From positions 3,100,001 to 3,164,000 of the forward strand of contig NZ_CP096276.1 of assembly GCF_024662235.1 (NCBI RefSeq): 64,000 nt of DNA. The letters are read 5' to 3'. Source of the stretch: Pimelobacter simplex. GTDB lineage: Bacteria; Actinomycetota; Actinomycetes; Propionibacteriales; Nocardioidaceae. The notes below the pieces were generated by a model. The model ran no database searches. It had not been told where the DNA came from and saw only the letters and a program-made list of their open reading frames with translations. The position numbers were made by a program, and so were the translations under genes. Numbering within the stretch: position 1 is the stretch's first letter; each line of letters starts with the position of its first letter. Positions 17,865 to 26,230 of the stretch are shown here, piece by piece.

Positions 17865-18272
17865 GTGGACAACGCACGAAGGCGGCTAAGCGGCTTCCCA
17901 TGGCCAATTGCGAACGACGACTGGGACGTACTCCTTCAGCGATACGCGGAAGCGCCTCCCCTGGTTCGCGACTCAGCGGTCGCTGAGGTTGTGCGTAGCA
18001 TCGCCGCGTCTTCCGCCCGGTCCGATCTTCGCTACAACACCTCGATGTGGAGTCTGATCGTCGCGCCTGCGCCCGGGGCTCCCTCACCCGTAGACGCAGT
18101 GAGGGTGAGCACACCGAACTACCCAGCGGTCGTGGTCGAGCACCTCGCCAACATCGGTGGCGCGGACCGAATCGAACGGCCACCCGAAGACGCCGTACGG
18201 CTCTTCTGGCGGTTCATCAAGGAGAAGTACGGCATTGAAGGCTCGAGGACTCCTTGGAACTCCTCGCGTTGA
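17865..18272 (+). CDS. hypothetical protein, probably frameshifted
   Basis: The 135-residue frame starts at GTG 17865 with a strong GGAGGAGG site and lies 4 bp after the preceding gene, so they form an operon. It begins MDNARRRLSGFPWPIANDDW and ends abruptly after EKYGIEG. The -1 frame from 18239 continues with LEDSLELLALTEPFEEEDEAW, a plausible extension; one missing G near 18240 would join them. The family is unknown. Being next to the Cys-cluster protein suggests a joint function. Confidence 0.5.
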   Translation: MDNARRRLSGFPWPIANDDWDVLLQRYAEAPPLVRDSAVAEVVRSIAASSARSDLRYNTSMWSLIVAPAPGAPSPVDAVRVSTPNYPAVVVEHLANIGGADRIERPPEDAVRLFWRFIKEKYGIEGSRTPWNSSR

Positions 18273-18428
18273 CGGAGCCATTCGAGGAGGAGGATGAAGC
18301 GTGGCTTGAGAAGGTGTTGGCATCGCCGCTGAGATCGTGGGAACGCCAAGTCACCATCTGGGGCTGCGCTGGCCTGCTTGACGGCTACCCGAACTCGGGG
18401 CGTGTCCGGCGCTGTGCGGACGTTGCGC
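18239..18428 (+). pseudogene. displaced 3' part of the preceding gene, up to the rlmN end
   Basis: An open frame from 18239 (RLEDSLELLALTEPFEEEDE...) reads like the continuation of the preceding protein, through VTIWGCAGLLDGYPNSG at about 18350-18397. It then runs antisense into rlmN without a natural stop. This suggests that the insert boundary truncated the gene. Confidence 0.4.
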
Positions 18429-19547
18429 CTACTCCTTGGCAGCGAGCTGCCCGCACGCCCCGTCGATCTCCTGGCCCCGCGTGTCGCGCACCGTCGTCGC
18501 CACGCCCTTGGCCTCGAGCCGCCGCACGAACTCCCGCTCGTCGGCCGGGTCGGACGCCGTCCACTTCGACCCCGGGGTCGGGTTGAGCGGGATCAGGTTG
18601 ACGTGGACCCAGCCGTGCGCGCGCTCGTTGAGCAGGTCGGCGAGGAGGTCGGCCCGCCAGGCGTGGTCGTTGATGCCGCGCATCATGGCGTACTCGATCG
18701 AGACGCGGCGCCCGGTCTTGGAGAAGTACTCGAAGGCGGCGTCGAGCGTCTCGGCGACGGAGAAGCGCGTGTTGATCGGGACGAGCTCGTTGCGCAGCTC
18801 GTCGTCCGGCGCGTGCAGCGACAGCGCGAGCGTGACCGGGATGCCCTCGTCGGCGAGCTGCTTGATCCTCGGCACGAGGCCGACGGTGGACACGGTGATG
18901 CCGCGCGCGGACATGCCGTAGCCGTCGGGGGCCGGCTCGGTGAGGCGGCGCACGGCGCCGATCACGGCCTTGTAGTTGGCCAGCGGCTCGCCCATGCCCA
19001 TGAACACGACGTTGTTGACCCGCCCGGTGCCGCCGGGGATCTCGTCGCGGTCGAGCGCGCGGGCGCCGGCGAGGACCTGCTCGACGATCTCGGCGGTGGA
19101 CATGTTGCGCTGCAGGCCGCCCTGGCCGGTGGCGCAGAAGGGGCAGGCCATGCCGCAGCCGGCCTGGCTCGACACGCACATCGTGGTCCGGCCCGGGTAG
19201 CGCATGAGGACCGACTCGACGAGGGCGCCGTCGAAGAGCTTCCACAGCGTCTTGCGGGTGGTGCCCTTGTCCGCTTCGAGCTTGCGCAGCGGCGTCATCA
19301 GCTCCGGCAGCAGTACGTCGACCAGCTCGGCCCGCTGAGCCGCCGGCAGGTCGGTCATCTGCTCGGGGTCGTCGGCCAGGCGCGAGAAGTAGTGGGTCGC
19401 GACCTGCTTGGCCCGGAAGCCCGGCAGGCCCATCTCGACCAGGAGGTCCTTGCGCTCGGCCGGGGTGAGGTCGGCGAGGTGCCGGGGTGGCTTCTTGCGC
19501 CCCCGCGGTTCCGCGAGGACGAGAGGAAGCGGCTTCGGCTCGGACAT
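18429..19547 (-). CDS. rlmN: 23S rRNA (adenine-2503-C2)-methyltransferase
   Basis: RlmN is a radical-SAM methyltransferase that makes m2A2503 in 23S rRNA and m2A37 in some tRNAs. The 372-residue protein has the cluster motif CGMACPFC (C-x3-C-x2-C), [11 protein letters not shown], and the C-terminal catalytic Cys in GACGQL. The start is ATG 19547 (MSEPKP) with GGGAGA upstream. About 33 codons near the 3' end are duplicated at 16493-16589. Confidence 0.95.
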   Translation of the reverse strand: MSEPKPLPLVLAEPRGRKKPPRHLADLTPAERKDLLVEMGLPGFRAKQVATHYFSRLADDPEQMTDLPAAQRAELVDVLLPELMTPLRKLEADKGTTRKTLWKLFDGALVESVLMRYPGRTTMCVSSQAGCGMACPFCATGQGGLQRNMSTAEIVEQVLAGARALDRDEIPGGTGRVNNVVFMGMGEPLANYKAVIGAVRRLTEPAPDGYGMSARGITVSTVGLVPRIKQLADEGIPVTLALSLHAPDDELRNELVPINTRFSVAETLDAAFEYFSKTGRRVSIEYAMMRGINDHAWRADLLADLLNERAHGWVHVNLIPLNPTPGSKWTASDPADEREFVRRLEAKGVATTVRDTRGQEIDGACGQLAAKE

Positions 19548-19597
19548 CGTCACCGATTCTCCCACCGCCCGAGGCGCTGGCCCAATCGTGCGGCGGC

Positions 19598-19966
19598 TCA
19601 GGTGTCCTTCTGGTACAGGTACCAGCCGACGGCGGCGCCGACGCCCGCCACGACGACGAGCGTGGAGAGCATGCCGAGCAGCATGTAGCGGCCGAAGCGC
19701 CGGGTGTGGTGGGGCACCAGCAGACCGATCGGGACGACCAGCAGCAGGAGGACGAACGGGAAGAGCTCCTCGACCCGCTTGTACCCGGCGATCCACTTGA
19801 TGATCGCGGCGTAGAGCCCCGGGACCACGATGATCGACACCATGCCGGTGAAGAACCCCGCGAGCGGGAAGAACACCGGATGTCCCCGGTGGAACCAGTC
19901 GGGACGACGCGACCGGTCGTCGCTCGCCTCGCGGTCGCCCACCCGGGCCTCGTCTGCGTCACTCAT
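19598..19966 (-). CDS. small membrane protein
   Basis: This 122-residue protein has a charged N-terminus ([17 protein letters not shown]...) and three predicted membrane segments, roughly residues 32-53, 66-82 and 95-117. The ATG at 19966 was chosen because upstream codons in the same frame are atypical. It sits just upstream of rlmN on the same strand. No function can be assigned. Confidence 0.7.
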   Translation of the reverse strand: MSDADEARVGDREASDDRSRRPDWFHRGHPVFFPLAGFFTGMVSIIVVPGLYAAIIKWIAGYKRVEELFPFVLLLLVVPIGLLVPHHTRRFGRYMLLGMLSTLVVVAGVGAAVGWYLYQKDT

Positions 19967-20038
19967 GTCCGGGCGATCGTAGCGGCCTGCCCACAATGAC
20001 GCGTGACGCGACCCACACGCGAAGTTCTTCGCGGTTCG

Positions 20039-20067
20039 TGTCGATCCAGGCGGTTCCCCGTTCGACC
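20039..20067 (+). promoter_or_regulatory. candidate ECF42-type promoter
   Basis: TGTCGA at 20039-20044 is followed after 18 bp by CGACC at 20063-20067, about 50 bp before the YCII gene start. As I recall, ECF42 sigma factors recognise TGTCGA as -35 and CGA-C as -10 element, so this fits autoregulation by the sigma factor encoded just downstream. Confidence 0.6.
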
Positions 20068-20116
20068 GAAGGGTGAAAGGGTCGCAGAGGGCGGCCCCGC
20101 ACACCGAGGAGACACC

Positions 20117-20545
20117 ATGAAGTACATGCTCATCATGCGCTCGAACGACGAGGCCCAGGCGGCCTGGGAGGCCAGCGAGGTCCCGTTCGAGGAGATCATG
20201 GAGGCGATGGGCCGGTTCAACGACGAGATGATCCAGGCCGGCGTCCTGCTCGCCGCCGAGGGTCTCGACCCCGACCCGGCCACGGGCGTGGTCGTCGACT
20301 ACTCCAGCCAGCCCCCGGTCGTCACCGACGGTCCCTACGGCGAGACCAAGGAGCTCTTCGGCGGCTACTGGATCGTGGACGTCGCCTCGCTCGAGGAGGC
20401 CGCCGCGTGGGCCGCCCGGGCTCCGCTGTCCGGGCCGGGCATGAAGGCCGAGATCCGCCGGATCACCTCGATCGACGAGTTCCCCCAGGACAACGAGTGG
20501 ATCCGCAAGGAGCGGGCCTGGCGCGAGGCCACCGGCCAGCGGTGA
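20117..20545 (+). CDS. YCII-related (DGPF domain) protein
   Basis: This 142-residue protein starts MKYMLIMRSNDEA and contains VTDGPYGETKELFGGYWIVD, the DGPF/YCII signature. Such proteins are the usual partners of ECF42 sigma factors, although their biochemical role is unsettled. GAGGAGA precedes ATG 20117. The stop overlaps the sigma gene start (GTGA at 20542-20545), so the two are translated together. Confidence 0.9.
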   Translation: MKYMLIMRSNDEAQAAWEASEVPFEEIMEAMGRFNDEMIQAGVLLAAEGLDPDPATGVVVDYSSQPPVVTDGPYGETKELFGGYWIVDVASLEEAAAWAARAPLSGPGMKAEIRRITSIDEFPQDNEWIRKERAWREATGQR

Positions 20546-21804
20546 GCGCTGCCGAGGGCCGGCGCGCCGTCGAGGCCGTCTGGCGGATCGAGTCCGCCCG
20601 GATCGTCGGTGCGCTGGCCCGCTACGTCGGCGACTTCCCGCTCGCCGAGGACCTCGCCCAGGAGGCGTTCGCCGAGGCGCTCGTGGCGTGGCCGCGTGAC
20701 GGCGTCCCCGAGCGCCCGGCGGGCTGGCTGCTGACCGTGGGACGGCGGCGCGCCGTCGACGGCTTCCGGCGGCGCGCCACCCGCGACGACCGGTACGCCG
20801 TCCTGGCGCGCGACCTGGCGAGCGCGACCGAGGCGGGCGACGACGGCGACCTCGACCTGCTGGCCGATCCCGACCAGATCGACGACGACCTGCTGGCGCT
20901 GGCGTTCATCTCCTGCCACCCGATGCTCTCGCCCGAGGCCCAGGTCGCGCTCACCCTGCGCACGATCGGCGGCCTGACGAGCGACGAGATCGCCCGCGTC
21001 TTCCTGGTGCCGACCGCGACCGTCCAGGCCCGGATCACCCGGGCCAAGAAGACGCTGGGCGCGGCGCGGGTGCCGTTCGTCGTACCGCCACCCGAGGAGC
21101 GGCGCGAGCGGCTCCGGGCGGTGCTCAGCGTGGTCTACGTGATCTTCACCGAGGGCTCCTCGGCGACCTCCGGCACCGCGCAGATCCGGGTCGACCTGGC
21201 CCGCGAGGCGCTGCGCCTGGCCCGGGTCCTGGCCCGGCTCAGCCCGGACGAGCCGGAGGTCCACGGCCTGCTGGCGCTCCTCGAGCTCACCGCCGCCCGG
21301 TTCCCGGCCCGGACCGCGCCCGACGGGCGCCCGGTGCTGCTGGAGGACCAGGACCGCCGCCGCTGGGACCGTACGGCGATCCGCCGGGGTCTCGCCGCCC
21401 TCGACCGCGCCGAGCGGGTCGGCCGCGGGCTCGGCGCCTACGGCCTCCAGGCCGCCATCGCCGCCTGCCACGCCCGTGCCATCTCCGTCGCGGCGACCGA
21501 CTGGGACCGCATCGTCCTGCTCTACGAGGCCCTCGGCCGGATCGCGCCCTCCCCCGTCGTCGAGCTCAACCGCGCGGTCGCCGTCTCCATGGCGGCCGGC
21601 CCCGGCCCCGCACTCCCCCTGGTCGACGCCCTCGCCGCCGAGGGCGCCTTCGCGGGCTCGCACCTGCTGCCGAGCGTGCGCGGCGAGCTGCTGCGCCGGA
21701 TGGGCCGCACCGAGGAGGCCCGTACCGAGCTGGCGCACGCGCTCGCGCTGTGCGGCAACGAGTCCGAGCGCGCGGTACTGGCCGCGAAGCTGGCCGACCT
21801 GTGA
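20542..21804 (+). CDS. ECF sigma factor, ECF42 type with C-terminal TPR-like extension
   Basis: At 420 residues this is about twice the size of a plain ECF sigma factor. Region 2 (about 12-75: EDLAQEAFAEALVAWP) and region 4 (about 120-170: LTSDEIARVFLVPTATVQARITRAKK) are followed by a long helical C-terminal domain (about 185-415) typical of ECF42, with no anti-sigma gene nearby. Neighbouring YCII gene and matching promoter support the assignment. The C-terminal domain probably controls activity. Confidence 0.88.
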   Translation: MSAAEGRRAVEAVWRIESARIVGALARYVGDFPLAEDLAQEAFAEALVAWPRDGVPERPAGWLLTVGRRRAVDGFRRRATRDDRYAVLARDLASATEAGDDGDLDLLADPDQIDDDLLALAFISCHPMLSPEAQVALTLRTIGGLTSDEIARVFLVPTATVQARITRAKKTLGAARVPFVVPPPEERRERLRAVLSVVYVIFTEGSSATSGTAQIRVDLAREALRLARVLARLSPDEPEVHGLLALLELTAARFPARTAPDGRPVLLEDQDRRRWDRTAIRRGLAALDRAERVGRGLGAYGLQAAIAACHARAISVAATDWDRIVLLYEALGRIAPSPVVELNRAVAVSMAAGPGPALPLVDALAAEGAFAGSHLLPSVRGELLRRMGRTEEARTELAHALALCGNESERAVLAAKLADL

Positions 21805-21814
21805 GAGTAGGCAG

Positions 21815-22615
21815 GTGACCGAGCAGAGCGCGCCGCACCCGGCGCTGACCTACAGCACCTACCTCGCCCTCGACGACGTCCTCGCCGCGCAGCACCCCCG
21901 CTCGGACGAGCACGACGAGCTCCTCTTCATCGTGATCCACCAGGTCTACGAGCTCTGGTTCAAGCAGATGCTGCACGAGCTGACCGGCCTCCAGGTGCGG
22001 CTCGAGGAGGGCGACACCCCGCGCGCGCTCCAGACGCTCGGCCGGGTCCGCGCGATCCTCAAGGTCGCCGTCGCCCAGGTCGACGTCCTGGAGACGATGA
22101 CGCCGCGCCAGTTCACCAGCTTCCGGGGCCGCCTCGACGCCTCCAGCGGCTTCCAGTCCGAGCAGTTCCGCGAGCTCGAGGCGACGCTCGGCCGCCGCGA
22201 CCGCCGCGTGTTCGAGCACTACCCCGAGGGCAGCGCGGGGCGCGAGCGGATCGCCGCCGCGATGTCGCGCCCGTCGGTCTTCGACTCGTTCCTGCGCTAC
22301 CTCACCACCCAGGGGTACGACGTCCCCGCCGCCGCGCTCGACCGCGACCTCAGCACCCCCTGGGAGCCCTCCCCCGACGTCCAGCGCCTACTCCTGGCGG
22401 CGTACGCCGACGAGAGCGGCGCCGCCCAGGTCGCCGAGCGCCTGGTCGACCTCGACGAGGGCCTCCAGGAGTGGCGCTACCGCCACGTCAAGATGGTCGA
22501 GCGCACCATCGGCGCCAAGCCCGGCACCGGCGGCTCGTCCGGCGCGGCGTACCTGTGGAGCACGGTCACGCAGGCGCTCTTCCCCGACCTGTGGGCGATC
22601 CGGAGCGAGATGTGA
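21815..22615 (+). CDS. tryptophan 2,3-dioxygenase
   Basis: This haem enzyme opens the indole ring of L-tryptophan to N-formylkynurenine. The 266-residue protein shows IVIHQVYELWFKQMLHEL, FTSFRGRLDASSGFQS (substrate region) and YRHVKMVERTIG with the proximal haem His, then GTGGSSG. The GTG start at 21815 lies 10 bp after the sigma gene stop. Its stop overlaps the next gene start, so it is paired with kynureninase. A formamidase gene is not visible here. Confidence 0.93.
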   Translation: MTEQSAPHPALTYSTYLALDDVLAAQHPRSDEHDELLFIVIHQVYELWFKQMLHELTGLQVRLEEGDTPRALQTLGRVRAILKVAVAQVDVLETMTPRQFTSFRGRLDASSGFQSEQFRELEATLGRRDRRVFEHYPEGSAGRERIAAAMSRPSVFDSFLRYLTTQGYDVPAAALDRDLSTPWEPSPDVQRLLLAAYADESGAAQVAERLVDLDEGLQEWRYRHVKMVERTIGAKPGTGGSSGAAYLWSTVTQALFPDLWAIRSEM

Positions 22616-23733
22616 GCCTGGCGGCTCACTACACGCACTTCCGGGTCGCCGAGCGGCTGCTGCTGACCGGTCACTCCCACCAGGCCTGGCCCGACGTCGC
22701 CCGCGAGGGCGTCGTCGAGGCCTACGACGACGCGGCGCGCGAGGTCGGCGCCAAGTGGGACCGGGCGGAGGCCAAGGCCGAGCGGCTGCGCGCCGGGGTC
22801 CGGCTGCTCCTCGACGACCCGGCCGGCACGGTCGCGCTGGGCGCGAGCACCCACGACCTGCTCCTGCGGTTCCTGTCCGCGCTCGACCTGCGCACCCGGC
22901 CGCGGATCGTCACCACCGACGCCGAGTTCCACTCCGCACGCCACCTGCTCGACAACCTCGCCACGGCCGGCCTCGACGTCGCCCACGTCCCCGCCCACCC
23001 CGTGGCCTCCCTCGCCGAGCGGCTCGCCGCCGCCGTCGACGACCGCACCGCCGCAGTCGTCGTCTCCTCGGTGCTCTACGAGACCAGCCAGGTCGTAGCC
23101 GACCTCGACGCCGTCGCCGCGGCCTGCGCCCGGACCGGGGCCGAGCTGCTGGTCGACGCCTACCACCAGCTCGGGGTCGTCCCGCTCGGGCTCGGCGCGG
23201 CCGGTCTCGGCGAGGCGTGGGTGGTCGGCGGCGGCTACAAGTACCTCCAGCTCGGCGAGGGCTGCTGCTTCCTGCGCCTCCCGCCCCACGCCGCGGGCCG
23301 GCGCCCCCTCGTCTCCGGCTGGTACGCCGACGAGCGCGACCCGTGGGCCGGCGCGACGTACGACCCGACGAGCCACTACCGCGCGGCCCGGGTCCTCGAC
23401 TTCTTCGCCGAGCAGGGGCTGACGCCGCCGCGGCTGCGGGAGATCGCGCTGCACCAGCGCGGCGTCCTGACCACCGCGTTCGACGCCCTCGACCTGCCGC
23501 CCGGCCTCGTCACCCGCGACCGGGAGACCCCTGCCGAGGGCTTCGGCGGCTTCCTCGCGCTGCGCAGCCCGCACGCGGCCGGGCTCCAGCGCGCGCTGGC
23601 CGCGCGCGGCGTGAGCACCGACTGCCGGGGGACGTTCCTGCGGCTCGGGCCGGCGCCGTACCTGCGCGAGGACCAGCTCACCGCCGCGATCGCGGCGCTG
23701 GGGGAAGCGGCAGCGGCTCAGAAGACGGCGTAG
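22612..23733 (+). CDS. kynureninase-like PLP enzyme
   Basis: A 373-residue class V aminotransferase-fold protein. DAYHQLGVVPL provides the PLP-ring Asp and GGGYKYLQLGEG the Schiff-base Lys, as in kynureninase, which splits kynurenine into anthranilate and alanine. It is somewhat shorter than usual (about 410) and the loop after Lys differs from the common GPG form. The tight overlap with tryptophan dioxygenase (GTGA) supports the call. The 3' end overlaps convergent cdsA by 16 bp. Confidence 0.82.
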   Translation: MSLAAHYTHFRVAERLLLTGHSHQAWPDVAREGVVEAYDDAAREVGAKWDRAEAKAERLRAGVRLLLDDPAGTVALGASTHDLLLRFLSALDLRTRPRIVTTDAEFHSARHLLDNLATAGLDVAHVPAHPVASLAERLAAAVDDRTAAVVVSSVLYETSQVVADLDAVAAACARTGAELLVDAYHQLGVVPLGLGAAGLGEAWVVGGGYKYLQLGEGCCFLRLPPHAAGRRPLVSGWYADERDPWAGATYDPTSHYRAARVLDFFAEQGLTPPRLREIALHQRGVLTTAFDALDLPPGLVTRDRETPAEGFGGFLALRSPHAAGLQRALAARGVSTDCRGTFLRLGPAPYLREDQLTAAIAALGEAAAAQKTA

Positions 23734-24593
23734 TGCAGCAACAACCAGATCGGGGCGATCGTGGCGAGCAGCGAGTCGAGCCGGTCCATCAGGCCGCCGT
23801 GGCCCGGGATGACCTGGCTCATGTCCTTGATGCCGAGGTCGCGCTTCATGACCGACTCGCACAGGTCACCGAGCGTGGCCATGACGACCGCGATCAGGCC
23901 GAGCGCGATGCCGATCCACCACTCGGCCTCGAACAGCCAGACCACCAGGCCGATGCCGGCACCGACCGTGGCGATCGCCGAGCCGGCGAAGCCCTCCCAC
24001 GACTTCTTCGGGGAGATGACGGGCGCCATCGGGTGCTTGCCGAAGAGCACGCCCGCGACGTACCCGCCGATGTCGGAGGCGATCGTGACCAGGATGAAGG
24101 TGATGATGCCCTTGACCCCGGGGTTGTCCAGACCACCGCCGGAGCGGCCGCCCTCGGCGAGCATGAGCGCCACGAACGAGCCCAGGAAGGGCACGTAGAC
24201 GAGCGCGAACACCGAGGCCGTGGCGTTCTTGACGTAGCCGTCGATGCCGCGGCGCAGCAGCCACAGCATGACCACCAGCGCGCTCACCGCGGTGGCGGTG
24301 ACCAGCGCCGGCGCGCCCCACAGGTAGGCGACGACGACCATCACGACGCCGCCCAGCATCAGCGGCTGCTCGGGCAGGTCGATGTCCTTGGCCAGGAGCC
24401 CCTTGCGGAGCTCCCAGACCGCGACCACCACGGCGATCGCGACGATCACCATGAACGCCGGCTTCCAGAACAGCAGCGACGCGGCGATCGCGGACAACAG
24501 GACGACGGCCGAGCCGACGGCTGCCTTGAGGTCCCGGCCGGCCCGGCCGTGGTCCTTCGTCGGGGCAGGGTCGGACGGCGTCGGTGTCGTCAT
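23718..24593 (-). CDS. cdsA: phosphatidate cytidylyltransferase
   Basis: CdsA makes CDP-diacylglycerol from phosphatidic acid and CTP for phospholipid synthesis in the membrane. The 291-residue protein has multiple membrane helices and the C-terminal signature SPKKSWEG...GDLCESVMKRDLGIKDMSQVIPGHGGLMDRLDS. It sits downstream of pyrH-frr, its usual place in actinobacteria. Confidence 0.93.
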   Translation of the reverse strand: MTTPTPSDPAPTKDHGRAGRDLKAAVGSAVVLLSAIAASLLFWKPAFMVIVAIAVVVAVWELRKGLLAKDIDLPEQPLMLGGVVMVVVAYLWGAPALVTATAVSALVVMLWLLRRGIDGYVKNATASVFALVYVPFLGSFVALMLAEGGRSGGGLDNPGVKGIITFILVTIASDIGGYVAGVLFGKHPMAPVISPKKSWEGFAGSAIATVGAGIGLVVWLFEAEWWIGIALGLIAVVMATLGDLCESVMKRDLGIKDMSQVIPGHGGLMDRLDSLLATIAPIWLLLHYAVF

Positions 24594-24621
24594 CGAGGGA
24601 GTCGGAGAGTGCGCGGGGTCG

Positions 24622-25179
24622 TCAGACCTCGAGCAGCTCCGCCTCCTTGTTCTTGAGCATCTCGTCGATGGCCTCGGTGTGCTTCTTGGTCAGCCCGTCG
24701 AGCCGCTTCTCGGCGCCGGTGACGTCGTCCTTGCCGACCTCGCCGTCCTTCTCGAGCTTCTCCAGGCCCTGCTTGGCCTTCTGGCGCACCTGGCGCACGG
24801 CGACCTTGCCGCCCTCGGCCTTCTCCTTGGCGAGCTTGATGAACTCCTTGCGGCGCTCCTCGGTCAGCTCGGGGAAGACGCAGCGCAGCTGCTTGCCGTC
24901 GCTGGACGGGTTGACGCCCAGGTCGGAGTCGCGGATCGCCTTCTCGACGTTGTTGATCGCGCCCACGTCGTAGGGGGCGACGATGATGATGCGCGCCTCG
25001 GGGGCGGTGAAGGACGCGAGCTGCTGCAGCGGTGTCGGCGTGCCGTAGTAGTCCACCAGGATCTTGCTGAACATGCTCGGGTGCGCCCGGCCGGCCCGGA
25101 TCGCCGCGAACTCCTCACGGGTCGCGTCGACCGACTTGCCCATCTTCTGGTCGGCCTCGTTGAGCGTCTCGTTGATCAC
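24622..25179 (-). CDS. frr: ribosome recycling factor
   Basis: RRF splits post-termination ribosomes together with EF-G. The 185-residue length is standard, and the sequence has IRAGRAHPSMFSKILVDYYGTPTPL and PELTEERRKEFIKLAKEKAE. GTG 25179 follows a good AAGGAGA site. It lies 24 bp after pyrH and before cdsA. Confidence 0.97.
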   Translation of the reverse strand: MINETLNEADQKMGKSVDATREEFAAIRAGRAHPSMFSKILVDYYGTPTPLQQLASFTAPEARIIIVAPYDVGAINNVEKAIRDSDLGVNPSSDGKQLRCVFPELTEERRKEFIKLAKEKAEGGKVAVRQVRQKAKQGLEKLEKDGEVGKDDVTGAEKRLDGLTKKHTEAIDEMLKNKEAELLEV

Positions 25180-25203
25180 CGGTTCTCCTTCGTTCGCTGC
25201 TGC

Positions 25204-25917
25204 TCAGCCCGCGCTGACCCGCGTACCGATCTTCTCACCCTGCACGACGCGCAGGATGTTGCCCTCGGGCTCCATGCCGAAGACGATCATCGGCAGCTTG
25301 TTCTCGCCGCACAGCGCGAAGGCCGTCTGGTCCATGATCCGCAGACCCTCGGCGATCGCCTGGTCGTAGGTCAGCTCGTCGTACTTCGTGGCGGTGGGGT
25401 CGACGTTCGGGTCGGCGCTGTAGACGCCGTCGACGCCGTTCTTGGCGACCAGGACGACGTCGCAGCGGCTCTCGAGTGCACGCTGGACCGCGACGGTGTC
25501 GGTGGAGAAGTAGGGCATGCCCATGCCGGCGCCGAAGATCACGACGCGGCCCTTCTCCATGTGCCGGATCGCGCGGCGCGGGATGTAGGGCTCGGCGACC
25601 TGGCCCATCGTGATGGCGGTCTGCACGCGCGTCTCGACGCCCTGCTTCTCCAGGAAGTCCTGGAGCGCGAGGCAGTTCATGACGATGCCGAGCATGCCCA
25701 TGTAGTCGGCACGGACCCGGTCCATGCCGCGCTGCTGGAGCTCGGCACCGCGGAAGAAGTTGCCACCGCCGGTGACGACCGCGATCTGCACGCCGGCGTC
25801 CACGACCGCCTTGATCTCGTGGGCCACCGCCTGGACGACGTCGGGGTCGACCCCGACCTTGCCACCGCCGAACACCTCACCGGAGAGCTTCAGGAGGACT
25901 CGCTTGTAACCGGGCAC
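25204..25917 (-). CDS. pyrH: UMP kinase
   Basis: PyrH phosphorylates UMP to UDP in pyrimidine nucleotide synthesis. The 237-residue amino-acid-kinase-fold protein has [12 protein letters not shown] at the N-terminus, [12 protein letters not shown], and [10 protein letters not shown] with [19 protein letters not shown] start at 25917. It heads the pyrH-frr-cdsA group and is separated from tsf by the SPFH module. Confidence 0.96.
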   Translation of the reverse strand: MPGYKRVLLKLSGEVFGGGKVGVDPDVVQAVAHEIKAVVDAGVQIAVVTGGGNFFRGAELQQRGMDRVRADYMGMLGIVMNCLALQDFLEKQGVETRVQTAITMGQVAEPYIPRRAIRHMEKGRVVIFGAGMGMPYFSTDTVAVQRALESRCDVVLVAKNGVDGVYSADPNVDPTATKYDELTYDQAIAEGLRIMDQTAFALCGENKLPMIVFGMEPEGNILRVVQGEKIGTRVSAG

Positions 25918-25951
25918 GGGCTGACCTTACCTGGGCGGGCTCGCGCCCGGC

Positions 25952-26230
25952 TCAGCGGATCCGCTGGACCCGGCGGCGGTAGTCGCCCCCGTTGTCGCCG
26001 TCGATCTCCGAGGCTCGGGTACGTCCGATGTGGTCGACCTTGTCCTCCCCGCCGGTGACCGGCTGGGCGGCGATGATGGTGTCACGCTCGAACGCGTGGG
26101 ACTTGTCGGTGTTGCGGTAGTAGCGGTAGAAGGCCCAGTACGTCGCCGCGCCGCCCGCCGGCCCCGCCGCGAGCAGCCAGAGCGGGCCGCCGTCCCCGCT
26201 GGACGACTGCAGGATCAGGTCGGTGATCAT
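25952..26230 (-). CDS. small single-pass membrane protein of the SPFH module
   Basis: This 92-residue protein has one membrane segment (about 17-36), followed by YRYYRNTDKSHAFERDT and a charged, Arg-rich tail. Its ATG overlaps the stop of the zinc-ribbon gene (ATGA at 26227-26230), making it the last gene of a three-gene operon. No family recognised; a membrane-anchor role is inferred from context. Confidence 0.7.
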   Translation of the reverse strand: MITDLILQSSSGDGGPLWLLAAGPAGGAATYWAFYRYYRNTDKSHAFERDTIIAAQPVTGGEDKVDHIGRTRASEIDGDNGGDYRRRVQRIR

